A stretch of 64,000 bases of DNA from Pocillopora verrucosa (lineage: Eukaryota; Cnidaria; Anthozoa; Scleractinia; Pocilloporidae). Within the stretch, counting starts at the first letter, position 1; each line of letters starts with the position of its first letter. The DNA is taken from contig NC_089325.1 of assembly GCF_036669915.1 (NCBI RefSeq), positions 16,656,718 through 16,720,717 on the forward strand, read 5' to 3'. This document shows, one piece after another, positions 56,078 through 64,000 of this stretch. The notes under the pieces are model-generated. The model had not been told where the DNA came from and did not search any database. It worked only from the letters and a program-made list of their open reading frames with translations. The position numbers and the translations under genes are program-made.

Positions 56078-56107
56078 TTGGCCCAATTTGAGGTCAAAAT
56101 TTCCAAG
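56078..56107 (-). repeat. Right 30-bp TIR of the 49-kb element
   Basis: Exact inverse of 7009-7038, followed by CG (56108-56109) as in the left flank. Bases beyond it continue the SAP-SWIM-YqaJ gene. Confidence 0.9.
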
Positions 56108-56109
56108 CG

Positions 56110-57078
56110 TCTGCTGTAGTCATGTTTATGAAATGACATGGCTGAGATTGGTGATACAGGACCTTTTCATTTCCTTGGGATATTCCATTTACATGGTTTA
56201 GAAGTACATGATTCTATGGAGATCTTTTCTCTTTCTTTGTAATATTCATCCAAGGCAAAGAGAGTTGCAGACACATGATTACATCTTCCGTCTATTCCTG
56301 CTGGGCAACCACAATATGCTTTGAGTACTCCTCCAATACTTGACATTACTATTTGACATTGGTATATTAAGTTCTTTTTCATTGATGGGAGAACTTGGCT
56401 CTTTATAAAGTGCTTCCCACTTTCCTTTAAATGGTGAATAGAATGTACGTTCCCAGACTTATAAAAATTGAACCCCTTTACAAGAGGTTTAGCAGTTGAG
56501 AGTTGTTTTTTTGAGTCAACTGAGTCGATCATGTAACGCCAGATGGTTCCAAATGATACTTTAGGGAGAGCATTGAGATCAGAGTTGAAACCTTCTTTTG
56601 GAAATTTTCCATTTGTTTGAGGCTCTTTCTTATCAAGCAAACCAAGATCTGCTTTTTTCTTCATAATATTAGTGCCGTTGTCGGGGTCTCTAAGATATTT
56701 CTTGTCAAGGCCATTTTCTACATAGTGTTTTACCCTATGCAAAACGATTTTAAATAATGTTAATTGAGTTCTAAGCAGACGATTTAATGTATAAAATCTT
56801 TAAGTGAATATGTTTTCCATCAGAAATATTTATGATTTCTATGTAAGCAAAAGAAAGAGCTACGAAAAAGCTGAATTTGACCCTTTACCTGCTGACTAAA
56901 GCTGACTTTTTACCACTTGTTTTCGCTCCCCTACAAATCAGCCAGCGCTTTAGCTGTACCACACTGGATGCCTCTACATTCTGTTTGGCAAAACAGTCCC
57001 AGGTATATCGTCTTCAGTTAAAATAAAGCCTTCTTCTTTAGTTTCTGAGAGCTTACTATCATTCGCAATGGACGCCAT
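56110..57078 (-). pseudogene. SAP-SWIM half of the ISL2EU-like second gene
   Basis: Start ATG 57078 lies 9 bp inside the TIR. Exon 1 encodes an acidic leader (SETKEEGFILTEDD) and, after a one-base frame change near 56977, a SAP DNA-binding helix pair (VQLKRWLICRGAKTSGKKSA). A 154-nt intron (56888-56735, GTAAAG...TGCATAG) joins in frame to exon 2, with HYVENGLDKKYLRDPD and a SWIM zinc finger, AYCGCPAGIDGRCNHVSATL. An in-frame TGA at 56167 replaces an expected Arg in NIPRK(R)KG. The frame then runs to HDYSRR at the CG insertion site and continues in the YqaJ part at 7006-6001. Likely a DNA-binding nuclease assisting transposition. Confidence 0.82.
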
Positions 57079-57086
57079 TTTGATTT

Positions 57087-57163
57087 CTGTCCAGCCAAAC
57101 AATCCATGCATGCTTTGCGATCGCAGTTTCAGTCCCAGGCCCTTTTTCGTTTTGTTACCGGCG
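57087..57163 (-). repeat. ISL2EU-like right terminal inverted repeat
   Basis: The 77 bp match 3538-3613 inverted; the outer end is CCGGCG followed by AATT (57164-57167). The apparent tail of the RT frame to 57129 (SPVTKRKRAWD) is TIR sequence read through, not retroelement protein. Confidence 0.85.
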
Positions 57164-57164
57164 A

Positions 57165-59083
57165 ATTGTTTTCCCCTCCCCAGCTGACGGTAAAAGCATC
57201 AACAGTTTCGGTCCCAGGACACCACCACCGAGAACAAAACCTGGGCAACTGGAAAGAATTATGACTCGCAAAACGATCTACAGTGTGGGGTCCCCACAGA
57301 ATATCCAACTGGCGAAAATGGACAGGGTTGAGCATCCAATCATCGGTGTCGACAACTTTCGACCAATAATCAGCTTTGAAATTATAGTAGCGAGGTATCC
57401 ACTCCGCAGAAAAGCGAATACCGGCTTCATGGCACAAACTGTAAATGGCAACGGCTTCTTTTTGCAAATGAGGCTTACTACTGCCGACGGACAAAATACT
57501 GCAGACGCTCTGATTGTCAGATCTATGCTTGCACTCCTTACCCGCCAAAAGACCGGAAAACGACTGAAGAACAAATCTAATTGCACGAATCTCGTGGAAA
57601 GAAGAGCTGCATAGGGCCTCGGAACCCAACCAGTTCCCTCTAGCGATGTGCGTACCGAATTGAACAATAAATCCCGCCCAACCCACATTGCTGGCATCCG
57701 AATAAGACAAAAGCTCTATCTTTGAGGAGGGCCTCCAGATTGGTTTGCCGCACAAACGAAAGAAATTATCTCTCCAAAAATAAAGTTCCTCTACAGCTTC
57801 ACGCGTTAAAGCCACCTTGCAGCTAAGGCAATGAACGCTATTAAGGACTGCGTACAAGGCTCGGGTGCACAAACGCACAATTGGACCTAAAGCGAGCTCC
57901 ATGGAAATAAGGGTACCCGTAATATGAGACACATCCCTAGCCGTGGGTGAAACATCGTCAAGAAGCAGTGAAATCAGATTAAACAGGTGATCAATCTTGC
58001 CTGGTGGGATACTAAATTCTCCTTTGGTAAGGTCCAAAATAAAGCCTAAGTGCTCCCCTTTTTGGCACGGTTCAAAATTGCTCTTCTCCTCATTCACTAG
58101 CAGGCTAGGCGATAAAGATCGCCTCGCACAAGTTGCGCTTCCTGAGAACACGAATCTTTACTTGAATCAGTGCCGATACCGTCGTCCAAATAGACAGAAA
58201 TCCTAATGCCTTGTGACCGCCAGTGTGAAACAATTGGTCTTAACAATTTGGTGAAAACGTGAGGAGACGTACTTAAACCAAAAGGAAGCAAACAAAACAA
58301 AAAATAGCGTGGCTTACCATCGAAAGTAAACGAAAAAGCCAAATACTTCCAATGCTCTTGAAAAATGTCAACATGATGGTAGCCATTACGAAGATCGAAA
58401 GTAAAAAACCAATCACCTGGCTGAAGAATTTCTGCCACGACTCGAAGGTCCTCGAACTTAAACTTACGCTTGGCTAGGTGCTTGTTAAGAAAGCGAAGGT
58501 CGAGAATCAATCAACATTTGCCATTCTTTTTAGGAACTACACCTAAGGGACTGCAAACATGAACTTGGTCACGCTTGACTTCCACCGCACTACCCGCCAA
58601 CAACAATAGCTCGATAGCTTCACAAACAAAAGCTCTATTATCAACAGCGCTTTTATGATTACTAAAGAAATACCTCAATGGAATTGAAACAATTGGTAAC
58701 TTATAACCGCTTTCAATAACACTAAGAACAAAAGAAGAGGCCCCAATAGAACGCCAAACATGCAAAAACTTGCGCAAGCGGCCTCGAATCCAAAATACTG
58801 AGGAAACGCCCGTGTCAAGTTCAGCCTCGCCGCGATCCAAAAATTCGTCAAAATCAGAGTCAGCTAGTCACTTAGCGGAAGAGGACACTTTACAATCCTT
58901 GATAAAATGGCCCGCTTTGCCACAACCAAAGCAGCGATAAACAGAAGCTTTTTTCTCCGGTAGAGGATTAACCAAAAGCTGACCGACATCTGGGCGGAAA
59001 TCCACGATTCTATGTGATGGGCCAAAGTTAGCACCGGGGCCGCTTTTGGAAGACGTAGACTGAGACTTAAAACGAGTTCCCAT
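57165..59083 (-). pseudogene. Ngaro-like zinc knuckle-RT-RNase H polyprotein, 5' part
   Basis: From Met 59083 the frame gives a CCHC knuckle (CFGCGKAGHFIKDC). In-frame TGA follows at 58868, then the DTGVS region and VVPKKNGK, TGA at 58511, then LILDLRFLNK. RT motifs are FTFDLRNGYHHVDI (A), LPFGLSTSPHVF (B) and YLDDGIG (C). A frameshift near 58118 leads to EHLGFILDL and an RNase H with LLSYSDASNVGWAG, Glu in SSFHEIRAI and Asp in HRSDNQSV. The last codons (VDAFTVSWGGENN) stop at the AATT of the ISL2EU-like insertion; the rest is at 3533-3262. Both TGA codons fit lost CGA (Arg). Confidence 0.85.
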
Positions 59084-59091
59084 TTTGCTTC

Positions 59092-59787
59092 TCAGACTAT
59101 TTTTTCGACTGCTTCCTTGCGCGCGACACGAAGTTTCTTCTCCTCTTCGTCATTTTTAGTGAGGGGGTCCGCCTCAAAATATTCTACCACATCCCAGCCA
59201 TCCCGGTTAGCAATAGAAATAAGCTTATTTCTCTTATCAAGGAGTGACATACCTTCGTTGGCAATCTTAGTGATGGCGTCATCCGCCCCAGCCCTCTCTA
59301 AAATCTGGTTGAACTTCTCCTTGACGTCAGAGTTGAACTTGAACTGTTTCTTGTTACTCTTATATTTGAACTCGGGCTCCTCCTCCACAGACTTGCGTTT
59401 TAATGAGTCGAGCTGTTCTCTGACAACCTTGACCTCTTGCGTTTTCGTCTCCAAGGCCTTTAAGATTTCCTTCGCCCACGTTGGGGGCTCAGGGCTGCGA
59501 GAAGCCGAGCGACTTCTACAGTGCGAACGCTCGCGGACACTCCTTCGCGAAGGCGAAGCACTACGACCAGAACCGCTTGAAGCTGCAACATGTGAGCGAG
59601 AACTACGACAGCCTGAACTTCGAAGTTCTCTTGACCTGGACGGCCGGACAACAGGGAGTTCAATGTCTGGGTTGACTCTCGAAGCATGAGAACGAACTGA
59701 AGCAGGGCGACCACGACGGCCCCGCGCCATATGGACAAGATAGGAAGAACAAGCTAAGAATTTAACTGTCCGCTTGTAAAAATCCAC
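59092..59787 (-). CDS. Ngaro-like gag protein
   Basis: The 231-residue ORF begins inside the A1 repeat (MDFYKRTVKF). It has an Arg/Ser-rich region resembling SR proteins (RSRELRSSGCRSSRSH, SRSASRSPEPPTW), a coiled-coil part (KEILKALETKTQEVKVVREQ) and a globular end (NQILERAGADDAITKIANEG, LISIANRDGWDVVEYF). This is a typical nucleocapsid-like ORF1 of DIRS/Ngaro elements that packages template RNA. It ends 8 bp before the pol start in another frame. Intact. Met at 59730 (MARGRRGRP) is an alternative start. Confidence 0.7.
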   Translation of the reverse strand: MDFYKRTVKFLACSSYLVHMARGRRGRPASVRSHASRVNPDIELPVVRPSRSRELRSSGCRSSRSHVAASSGSGRSASPSRRSVRERSHCRSRSASRSPEPPTWAKEILKALETKTQEVKVVREQLDSLKRKSVEEEPEFKYKSNKKQFKFNSDVKEKFNQILERAGADDAITKIANEGMSLLDKRNKLISIANRDGWDVVEYFEADPLTKNDEEEKKLRVARKEAVEKIV

Positions 59788-59973
59788 AATGAAACTTGTT
59801 TACTGTTCAGCAAATATATACTTGCTAGTTTACATATCACACTTCTTTCCCATAATCTCATGCCGGCACTTAAAACACACTGCCGACAAATGCACTCGTG
59901 CTCGGGAATTCAAGAAACCATTTATCTTTTGTTTCATTATGCTTCGCTACATTCAGGCAAGATAAATGAACAA
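59759..59973 (-). repeat. Ngaro A1 repeat (5' terminal)
   Basis: Matches 1278-1511 with few substitutions; includes the gag start codon. Its outer edge (GATAAATGAACAA) is where the retroelement begins. Confidence 0.85.
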
Positions 59974-59976
59974 ATG

Positions 59977-60053
59977 TTTATTATTATGATGATGATTATT
60001 ATTATGATTATTATTATGATTATTATTATGATTATGATGATGATGATTATGCA
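59977..60053. repeat. TTA/ATG trinucleotide microsatellite
   Basis: Irregular TTATTATGATGATG units directly outside the 5' end of the Ngaro-like element. The Met/Ile-rich frame across it is translated repeat. Confidence 0.85.
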
Positions 60054-60299
60054 GCAGTAAAAACTATCTGTATGCTATACAGTTGGAAGGAACATAGGGC
60101 GCTAAGGCGTGGTCTGTGCTCCGGTAAGTGAAACTAGAATTAAAAGGTAGTGTACAATGAAAAAGTAAGGTTAAAATAAGTATATGTATCTATATAATAA
60201 ACTAAACAAATTTACTCTAAAATATGCTAAATGTTCAAAGTTCTAGAGCAGGAGACAAACCGAAGCACGGGTAAGATAATGTCTTATGTGTCACAACCT

Positions 60300-60511
60300 T
60301 AAAAGTACGTGCAATGTTCAGTATGATGGATAGGCATGCCCTTTGCATCTTCTTGAGGATGTCTCTTTAACGCCTGCCAACTAGCTCCTTCACTGCTACC
60401 TCCATGTCTGTCGACCAGCCCCCGAGTATGTCCACAATGATGTTATACTGTGAAATCATGTACCCGGGGTACTTCTGCTTCAGCTCCCATCTGAGTGGGG
60501 TGTATTTCATA
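60300..60511 (-). pseudogene. LINE-associated C-terminal domain, copy 2 (decayed)
   Basis: Minus strand: [32 protein letters not shown], an in-frame TAA, then ILKKMQRACLSIILNIARTF. Same family as 60596-60900 and 579-958, more diverged. Confidence 0.5.
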
Positions 60512-60595
60512 AAATAATTCGCAAAATAAAGAAATTCTCAAATGATATTAGAAACCCAAAAAGTTACGGGTAAAAGTTTGGCCAGTTCATAGGTC

Positions 60596-60899
60596 CTACG
60601 CAGTGAGAACTTTGAAACTCCGTGCAATGTTAAGGGTACTTGAGATGACTGCCTTTTGCATATCCAGTAAGATCTTATCTGCCCTGACACCTACAAGGTC
60701 TTTAATACTATCTAGTGTCTTTCTTGATACGCCCCCGAGCACATTGATGATGATGTTGTACTGTGCAATCTTATAGTGTGGGTACTGCTGACGGATCTCC
60801 CATCTGAGTGGTGCGTACTTCGAGGTTTTCTCTTCTTCCTTCTGTTTCCTGTTTGCCATCCACGGGCAACTCATCTCTAATAGTAGCACCTTCTTCTTC

Positions 60900-60900
<1 letters not shown>
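60596..60900 (-). pseudogene. LINE-associated C-terminal domain, copy 3
   Basis: Open minus frame with [45 protein letters not shown] and [20 protein letters not shown]. The frame runs further upstream into an A-rich tract (to 60955), probably an artefact of the LINE tail junction. It is a tandem neighbour of the decayed copy at 60300. Confidence 0.55.
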
Positions 60901-60933
<33 letters not shown>

Positions 60934-61044
60934 TACAGTTTTTACAAGTACGCAAGATACATCACAAATTTCGACATGCATAAATTTACATTACACTACT
61001 CTATTACACAAAGAAAATACCACTACACTGGACTACGAGAATAA

Positions 61045-61089
61045 AAGAAAAGAGAGAAAGAAAGAAAAAAAAAAAAAAAAAGAAAAGAG
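61045..61089. repeat. A/G-rich tract at the LINE 3' side
   Basis: A run of AAAGAAAG and poly-A just beyond the 3' end of the minus-strand LINE (as T/C on that strand). It may be low-complexity sequence at the LINE insertion boundary. Confidence 0.5.
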
Positions 61090-61125
61090 GCATCGTTTAT
61101 TGGTATAAATAATGAATTAGTTCAG

Positions 61126-61904
61126 CTATTGTTCTATCAGTTGAAGGAGGGGTTTCCATTTGTTGTAATGGATCTCAAGTTTATTATTCTTTCTGGCTAT
61201 AAAACGTTCTATTTGAAACGTACTCTTAATTCTTTCGAAAAAGGATTTAAAGGATAGAGAAGTCTTATTTAGCTTGGTGCGATAAATAAAATATTTACCT
61301 TCTATTACAATATAATTAAGAATGATTCTGTCATTGTCATGATTTGGCGCGTCAAAAAAACCAAAAACAATATCTTTAATATCAGGAGACTTCAAAGTAA
61401 TGCCCTGTGAGTTTAACATGACAGTGACTTCATCCCAGAAAGCATGCACTCTTGGACAATAAAATAACAAATGTTCTAAAGTCTCTAACTCCTTTTCGCA
61501 AAAATAACACAATGGGGAGTCTACTTTCTTAAATTTAAACAACATAACATTTGTGTATAAGATTCTATTTAGTATTTTATATTGAAACTCCCTTAGTTTG
61601 GTATGCAAAGTTGTTTTAAAAGGCAGTAAATAAATCTTCTCCCAATCAAGATGAAAAGTGTCTGTATTAAATGCTTTGTCGTATTTCTTCATTGCAGTTG
61701 GTATACTAGATATCTTAGAGACGAAAATCTGGTAAAATGATTTTGAATAAAGCTTCTGTAAAGTCTTCTTTTCACCATCAACCCACAGGGAGAAATTATT
61801 TAGATTTTGGTATTGTGTGTTTCCGTAGATAGAAGTCCTATTTAGTTTCAATTCTCTACGCCACTCTTGTGGGAAAGCATTGAGGAGACGGAAAATTAGG
61901 AAGC

Positions 61905-61952
<48 letters not shown>

Positions 61953-61978
61953 GCTCGCCATTTTCATCATAGAGGTTG

Positions 61979-62025
<47 letters not shown>

Positions 62026-62032
62026 TCTGGAA

Positions 62033-62086
<54 letters not shown>

Positions 62087-64000
62087 AAGGAAGGGTTGTC
62101 CTTGCTCAAAGAAGACCAAGTTGAAATGCATTCTTTGTAGAAGTCTGGAAGAGCTATTGGTAACTTTGTAAAATCAAAGTTACATTGGAACAAAAATTTA
62201 CCTCCCACCTTTTTGAGGTAAGACTCCAAGAAAAATTTCCACCCAGCTGAGCTGGTTTCTAGAAATTTCTTATTACAGAGTACTATTTGAGTTTTAATCA
62301 TGGACTCAATGTCGGGCATTTTTAACCCCCCTTTTTCGAGGGAGTTTATCAGTGCATTTCGCTTAACTTTGTCCTTGCCCTTCCAAACGAATGAATATAG
62401 TAGATTATTGATTTTTTTAATGAAGTCTTTCTTGGTTGAAATAAGAGATGCTCGATACCAAATTTTTGGTATAGCGAATGACTTGATTACTTGTATTCTT
62501 CCTAACAAAGTAAGACCTCTCCAACTCCAGCCTTTCACAGATTCTCTCAGGGATTTCTCGATAGTTTCAAAATTCATTTTGTAAAACAAAGATGGATTAT
62601 GGGTGAGGTGGACCCCCAGGATTTTAACCACCTTACTTATCTCCTTTACACCTAGTTCCGAGGCTTTTATTTCCATATTACCAAGCAAAATAATTTCCGT
62701 TTTGTCGTGATTTATACACAAGCCTGAGTATGTGCTAAAAAGGTTAATGGTATTGAATAGGGCGAGGTGTGACTGCTTGTCACGGACAAATGATGTCATA
62801 TCATCTGCAAATATAACTAATTTCAGTTCATTTCCATCTACGTTAATACCTCTTATTTGATTGTTATTTCGCACAGAGATAGCAAGCAGTTCAAGCACTA
62901 TGATAAAGAGGGATGGCGATAGTGGATCGCCTTGGCGGACACCCCTTTTGAGGTTAAAAGAGGGAGTTGAAAAATCATTATTTGTCACAGAGCTTGATAT
63001 GTTACTGTAGAACGTTTTAATCCATGAGAGACTCTCCAAAACCAAACGATTCCAGTGATTTTGATAGAAAATTCCAATTTACAGAGTCAAAGGCTTTCTC
63101 AAAATCTATAGCAGTGATAATACCTTTGTAGTCTTTTGCTTTCGTAAAATCCATTACATCACTTATTGTTCGGGTTGCGTCAAATATAGTCTGTCCCTTA
63201 ACGAAGGCATTTTGATCGTAATGAATAATATCCGGCAATACTTTTTCAAGTCTCTTTGCAATGGCTTTTGACCCAATTTTAATGTCTACGTTTAGGAGGG
63301 ATATTGGTCTCCAATTTTTTATCAATCTCCTGTCCTTACCCTTTTTCTCTTTTAATGTTATTACGGCTTGCTTTTGTGTATTCGATAATTCCCCTTGAAA
63401 GTAAGCATAGTTTAATGTGTCTACAAGAAGCGTACCAATTTCTGGCCAAAAGAATTTGTAAAATTCTATTGTAAGCCTGTCGTTTCCAGGGGTTTTATTA
63501 TTTTCAAATGTAGATAGAACTTTATAGCATTCTGAATATTTCAGCTGTCCCTCGCATAGGTCACGCTGATCATCATTTAATGTTGGAATAGAAGAACGAT
63601 TCCCCACAAAGGGACAGGTTGATTCGTTTATTTCTATTTCCGATTTTTCGTCGTAAAGTTCCAAGTAGTAAGAGTGAATTTCATTTAAAATGGTGTTGGG
63701 GCTTGTGCACTCTTTTCCATTTTCTTGAAGAAGTTTTCTAATACAGCTCTTTGTTTTGTTATTATTTTCTAAGTTGAGAAAATACTTGCTGTTCCTTTCT
63801 CCTTGTTCAAACCATGTTGCCCGGGAACGAATGATCGAGCCTCTTACAATATAGTCGTATTCCCTTTCGTATTCAGCCTTAAGCGCTTCAAGCTTAGCGA
63901 CATTTTCCTGTGTTGCTGATTCTGCTAAATCCTTTTCGCATATTTTAAGCTTATTTTCAATGGTCTGGAGTTTCTTTTGCCTTTCTTTTGCTTTTGATTT
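61126..64000 (-). pseudogene. L1/Tx1-like LINE reverse transcriptase, extends past the window
   Basis: The minus strand holds ORF2 from its middle to its end. RT blocks: KTPGNDRLTIEFYK, NWRPISLLNVDIKI, QNAFVKGQTIFDATR, AIDFEKAFDSVNW, GVRQGDPLSPSLF, the catalytic FADD in LVIFADDMTSF, and KILGVHLT. A terminal zf-RVT-like CYFCEKELETLEHLLFYCPR follows. The frames 63664-63017 and 63045-61126 are offset by one base near 63030, so it is broken. Upstream, to 64000, the same frame reads the pre-RT linker (SRATWFEQGERNSKYFLNLE); the endonuclease domain would lie outside the window. Apart from the shift it looks fairly young. Confidence 0.88.

Larger units (their letters stand above)
7009..56107. mobile_element. 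49.1-kb TIR element of unrecognised type, nested in the YqaJ gene
   Basis: The ends are a perfect 30-bp inverted repeat beginning CTTGGAAATTTTGACC (7009-7038, and reversed at 56078-56107). CG flanks both sides (7007-7008, 56108-56109). Removing 49,099 bp plus one CG rejoins the SAP-SWIM-YqaJ gene in frame, so this was one insertion event. A gene points inward at each end: the 211-aa ORF at 7088 and the large probable transposase from 55623. The interior contains a Polinton, a Penelope-like element, Harbinger and LINE debris, satellites and a SET pseudogene. Without the Polinton it is still about 39 kb. Whether the native element was small and swelled by insertions, or was a large cargo carrier, cannot be told from one copy. 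Confidence 0.8.
3538..57163. mobile_element. ISL2EU-like DNA transposon, expanded by nested insertions
   Basis: The ends are inverted copies: CGCCGGTAACAAAACG reading inward at 3538 and the same sequence on the minus strand from 57163. Both are flanked by AATT (3534-3537, 57164-57167). Because AATT is palindromic, the true target duplication could be AT (2 bp) or AATT. The transposase runs inward from the left end and the SAP-SWIM-YqaJ gene inward from the right. From memory, ISL2EU elements carry exactly such a transposase and YqaJ-nuclease pair. Without the 49,099-bp inner insertion and its 2-bp duplication the element measures about 4.5 kb, a plausible native size. It sits in the RT/RNase H gene of the Ngaro-like element. 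Confidence 0.82.
989..59973 (-). mobile_element. Ngaro-like (DIRS) retrotransposon, split by a 53.6-kb insertion
   Basis: The two halves are 53.6 kb apart but belong to one element. On the minus strand the order is A1 repeat (59973-59759), gag (59787-59092), zinc knuckle and RT/RNase H (59083-57165), insertion, the rest of RT/RNase H (3533-3262), tyrosine recombinase (2847-1843), B1 (1577-1512), A2 (1511-1278) and B2 (1054-989). Split direct repeats A1...B1-A2-B2 together with a tyrosine recombinase define the Ngaro group of DIRS elements. Deleting 3538-57163 plus one AATT copy leaves about 5.36 kb and restores the RT reading frame across the junction. The element is dead: it carries in-frame TGA codons, a TAG and a frameshift. 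Confidence 0.88.

Noticed and set aside
57129..57164. Native C-terminus SPVTKRKRAWD of the RT/RNase H
   Set aside because: These codons are the ISL2EU-like TIR; the true continuation is at 3533-3262.
59117..59689. 190-aa plus-strand protein
   Set aside because: Antisense shadow of the gag gene, driven by its Ser/Arg codon bias.
59860..60060. Met/Ile-rich small protein
   Set aside because: Translation of A1-repeat sequence and a trinucleotide microsatellite.

Overview
This is animal nuclear DNA, most likely from a cnidarian and probably an anthozoan. The sequence shows AT-rich DNA with GT-AG introns, microsatellites and a tRNA-derived SINE. The transposon mix (Ngaro/DIRS, an ISL2EU-like element, a Polinton, Penelope-like and L1/Tx1-like LINE elements, hammerhead-bearing repeats) and several protein families remind me of coral and anemone genomes. 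I see no clearly intact host gene; nearly everything recognisable is mobile DNA.

The window is a set of nested insertions, and three levels can be proved from their junctions. Level 1 is a minus-strand Ngaro-like (DIRS superfamily) tyrosine-recombinase retrotransposon. Its 5' half (A1 repeat, gag, RT/RNase H) lies at 57165-59973 and its 3' half (end of RT/RNase H, recombinase, B1-A2-B2 repeats) at 989-3537. Level 2 is an ISL2EU-like DNA transposon, 3538-57163, inserted in the RT/RNase H gene. It has ~76 bp TIRs, a THAP/DDE transposase at one end and a SAP-SWIM-YqaJ gene at the other. Removing it rejoins the RT/RNase H codons in frame and leaves an element of about 5.4 kb. Level 3 is a 49,099-bp element, 7009-56107, inside the SAP-SWIM-YqaJ gene. 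It has perfect 30-bp TIRs and a CG duplication; removing it rejoins that gene in frame and leaves a level-2 element of about 4.5 kb. Level 3 carries a 211-aa gene of unknown function at its left end and a large gene, probably a transposase, at its right end. I do not recognise this as a named transposon superfamily.

Inside the level-3 element, from left to right: LINE debris (14.9-16.5 kb); a satellite of short GGTTCAACTGCACAAACTGC-like words (16.4-22.3 kb) interrupted by a MITE and a Penelope-like element; a PIF/Harbinger remnant (22.3-24.1 kb); an array of diverged GGTCCCCA / CTCCGGTCC repeats (25.6-31.3 kb); and a decayed SET-domain gene with downstream exon-like pieces and a tyrosine-recombinase-like terminal part (33.0-47.65 kb). 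A 10,038-bp Polinton/Maverick (36286-46323) is inserted in that last region.

The Polinton has 195-bp TIRs with AG...CT ends and a 6-bp ATTAAG duplication. Its leftward genes encode a capsid-protein fragment, adenovirus-type protease, packaging ATPase, basic core-like proteins, a phospholipase A2-like protein and membrane proteins. Its rightward genes encode protein-primed DNA polymerase B and three small proteins. No integrase is present, and both the polymerase and capsid genes lack their N-terminal parts around a central AT-rich block. It is therefore an internally deleted copy with intact ends.

The outer flanks hold fragments of a LINE-associated domain (579-958, 60.3-60.9 kb) and an L1/Tx1-like LINE (61126 to the window end). 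Many disabling stops in the level-1 and level-2 genes are TGA codons where arginine would fit, as expected from CpG deamination of CGA.
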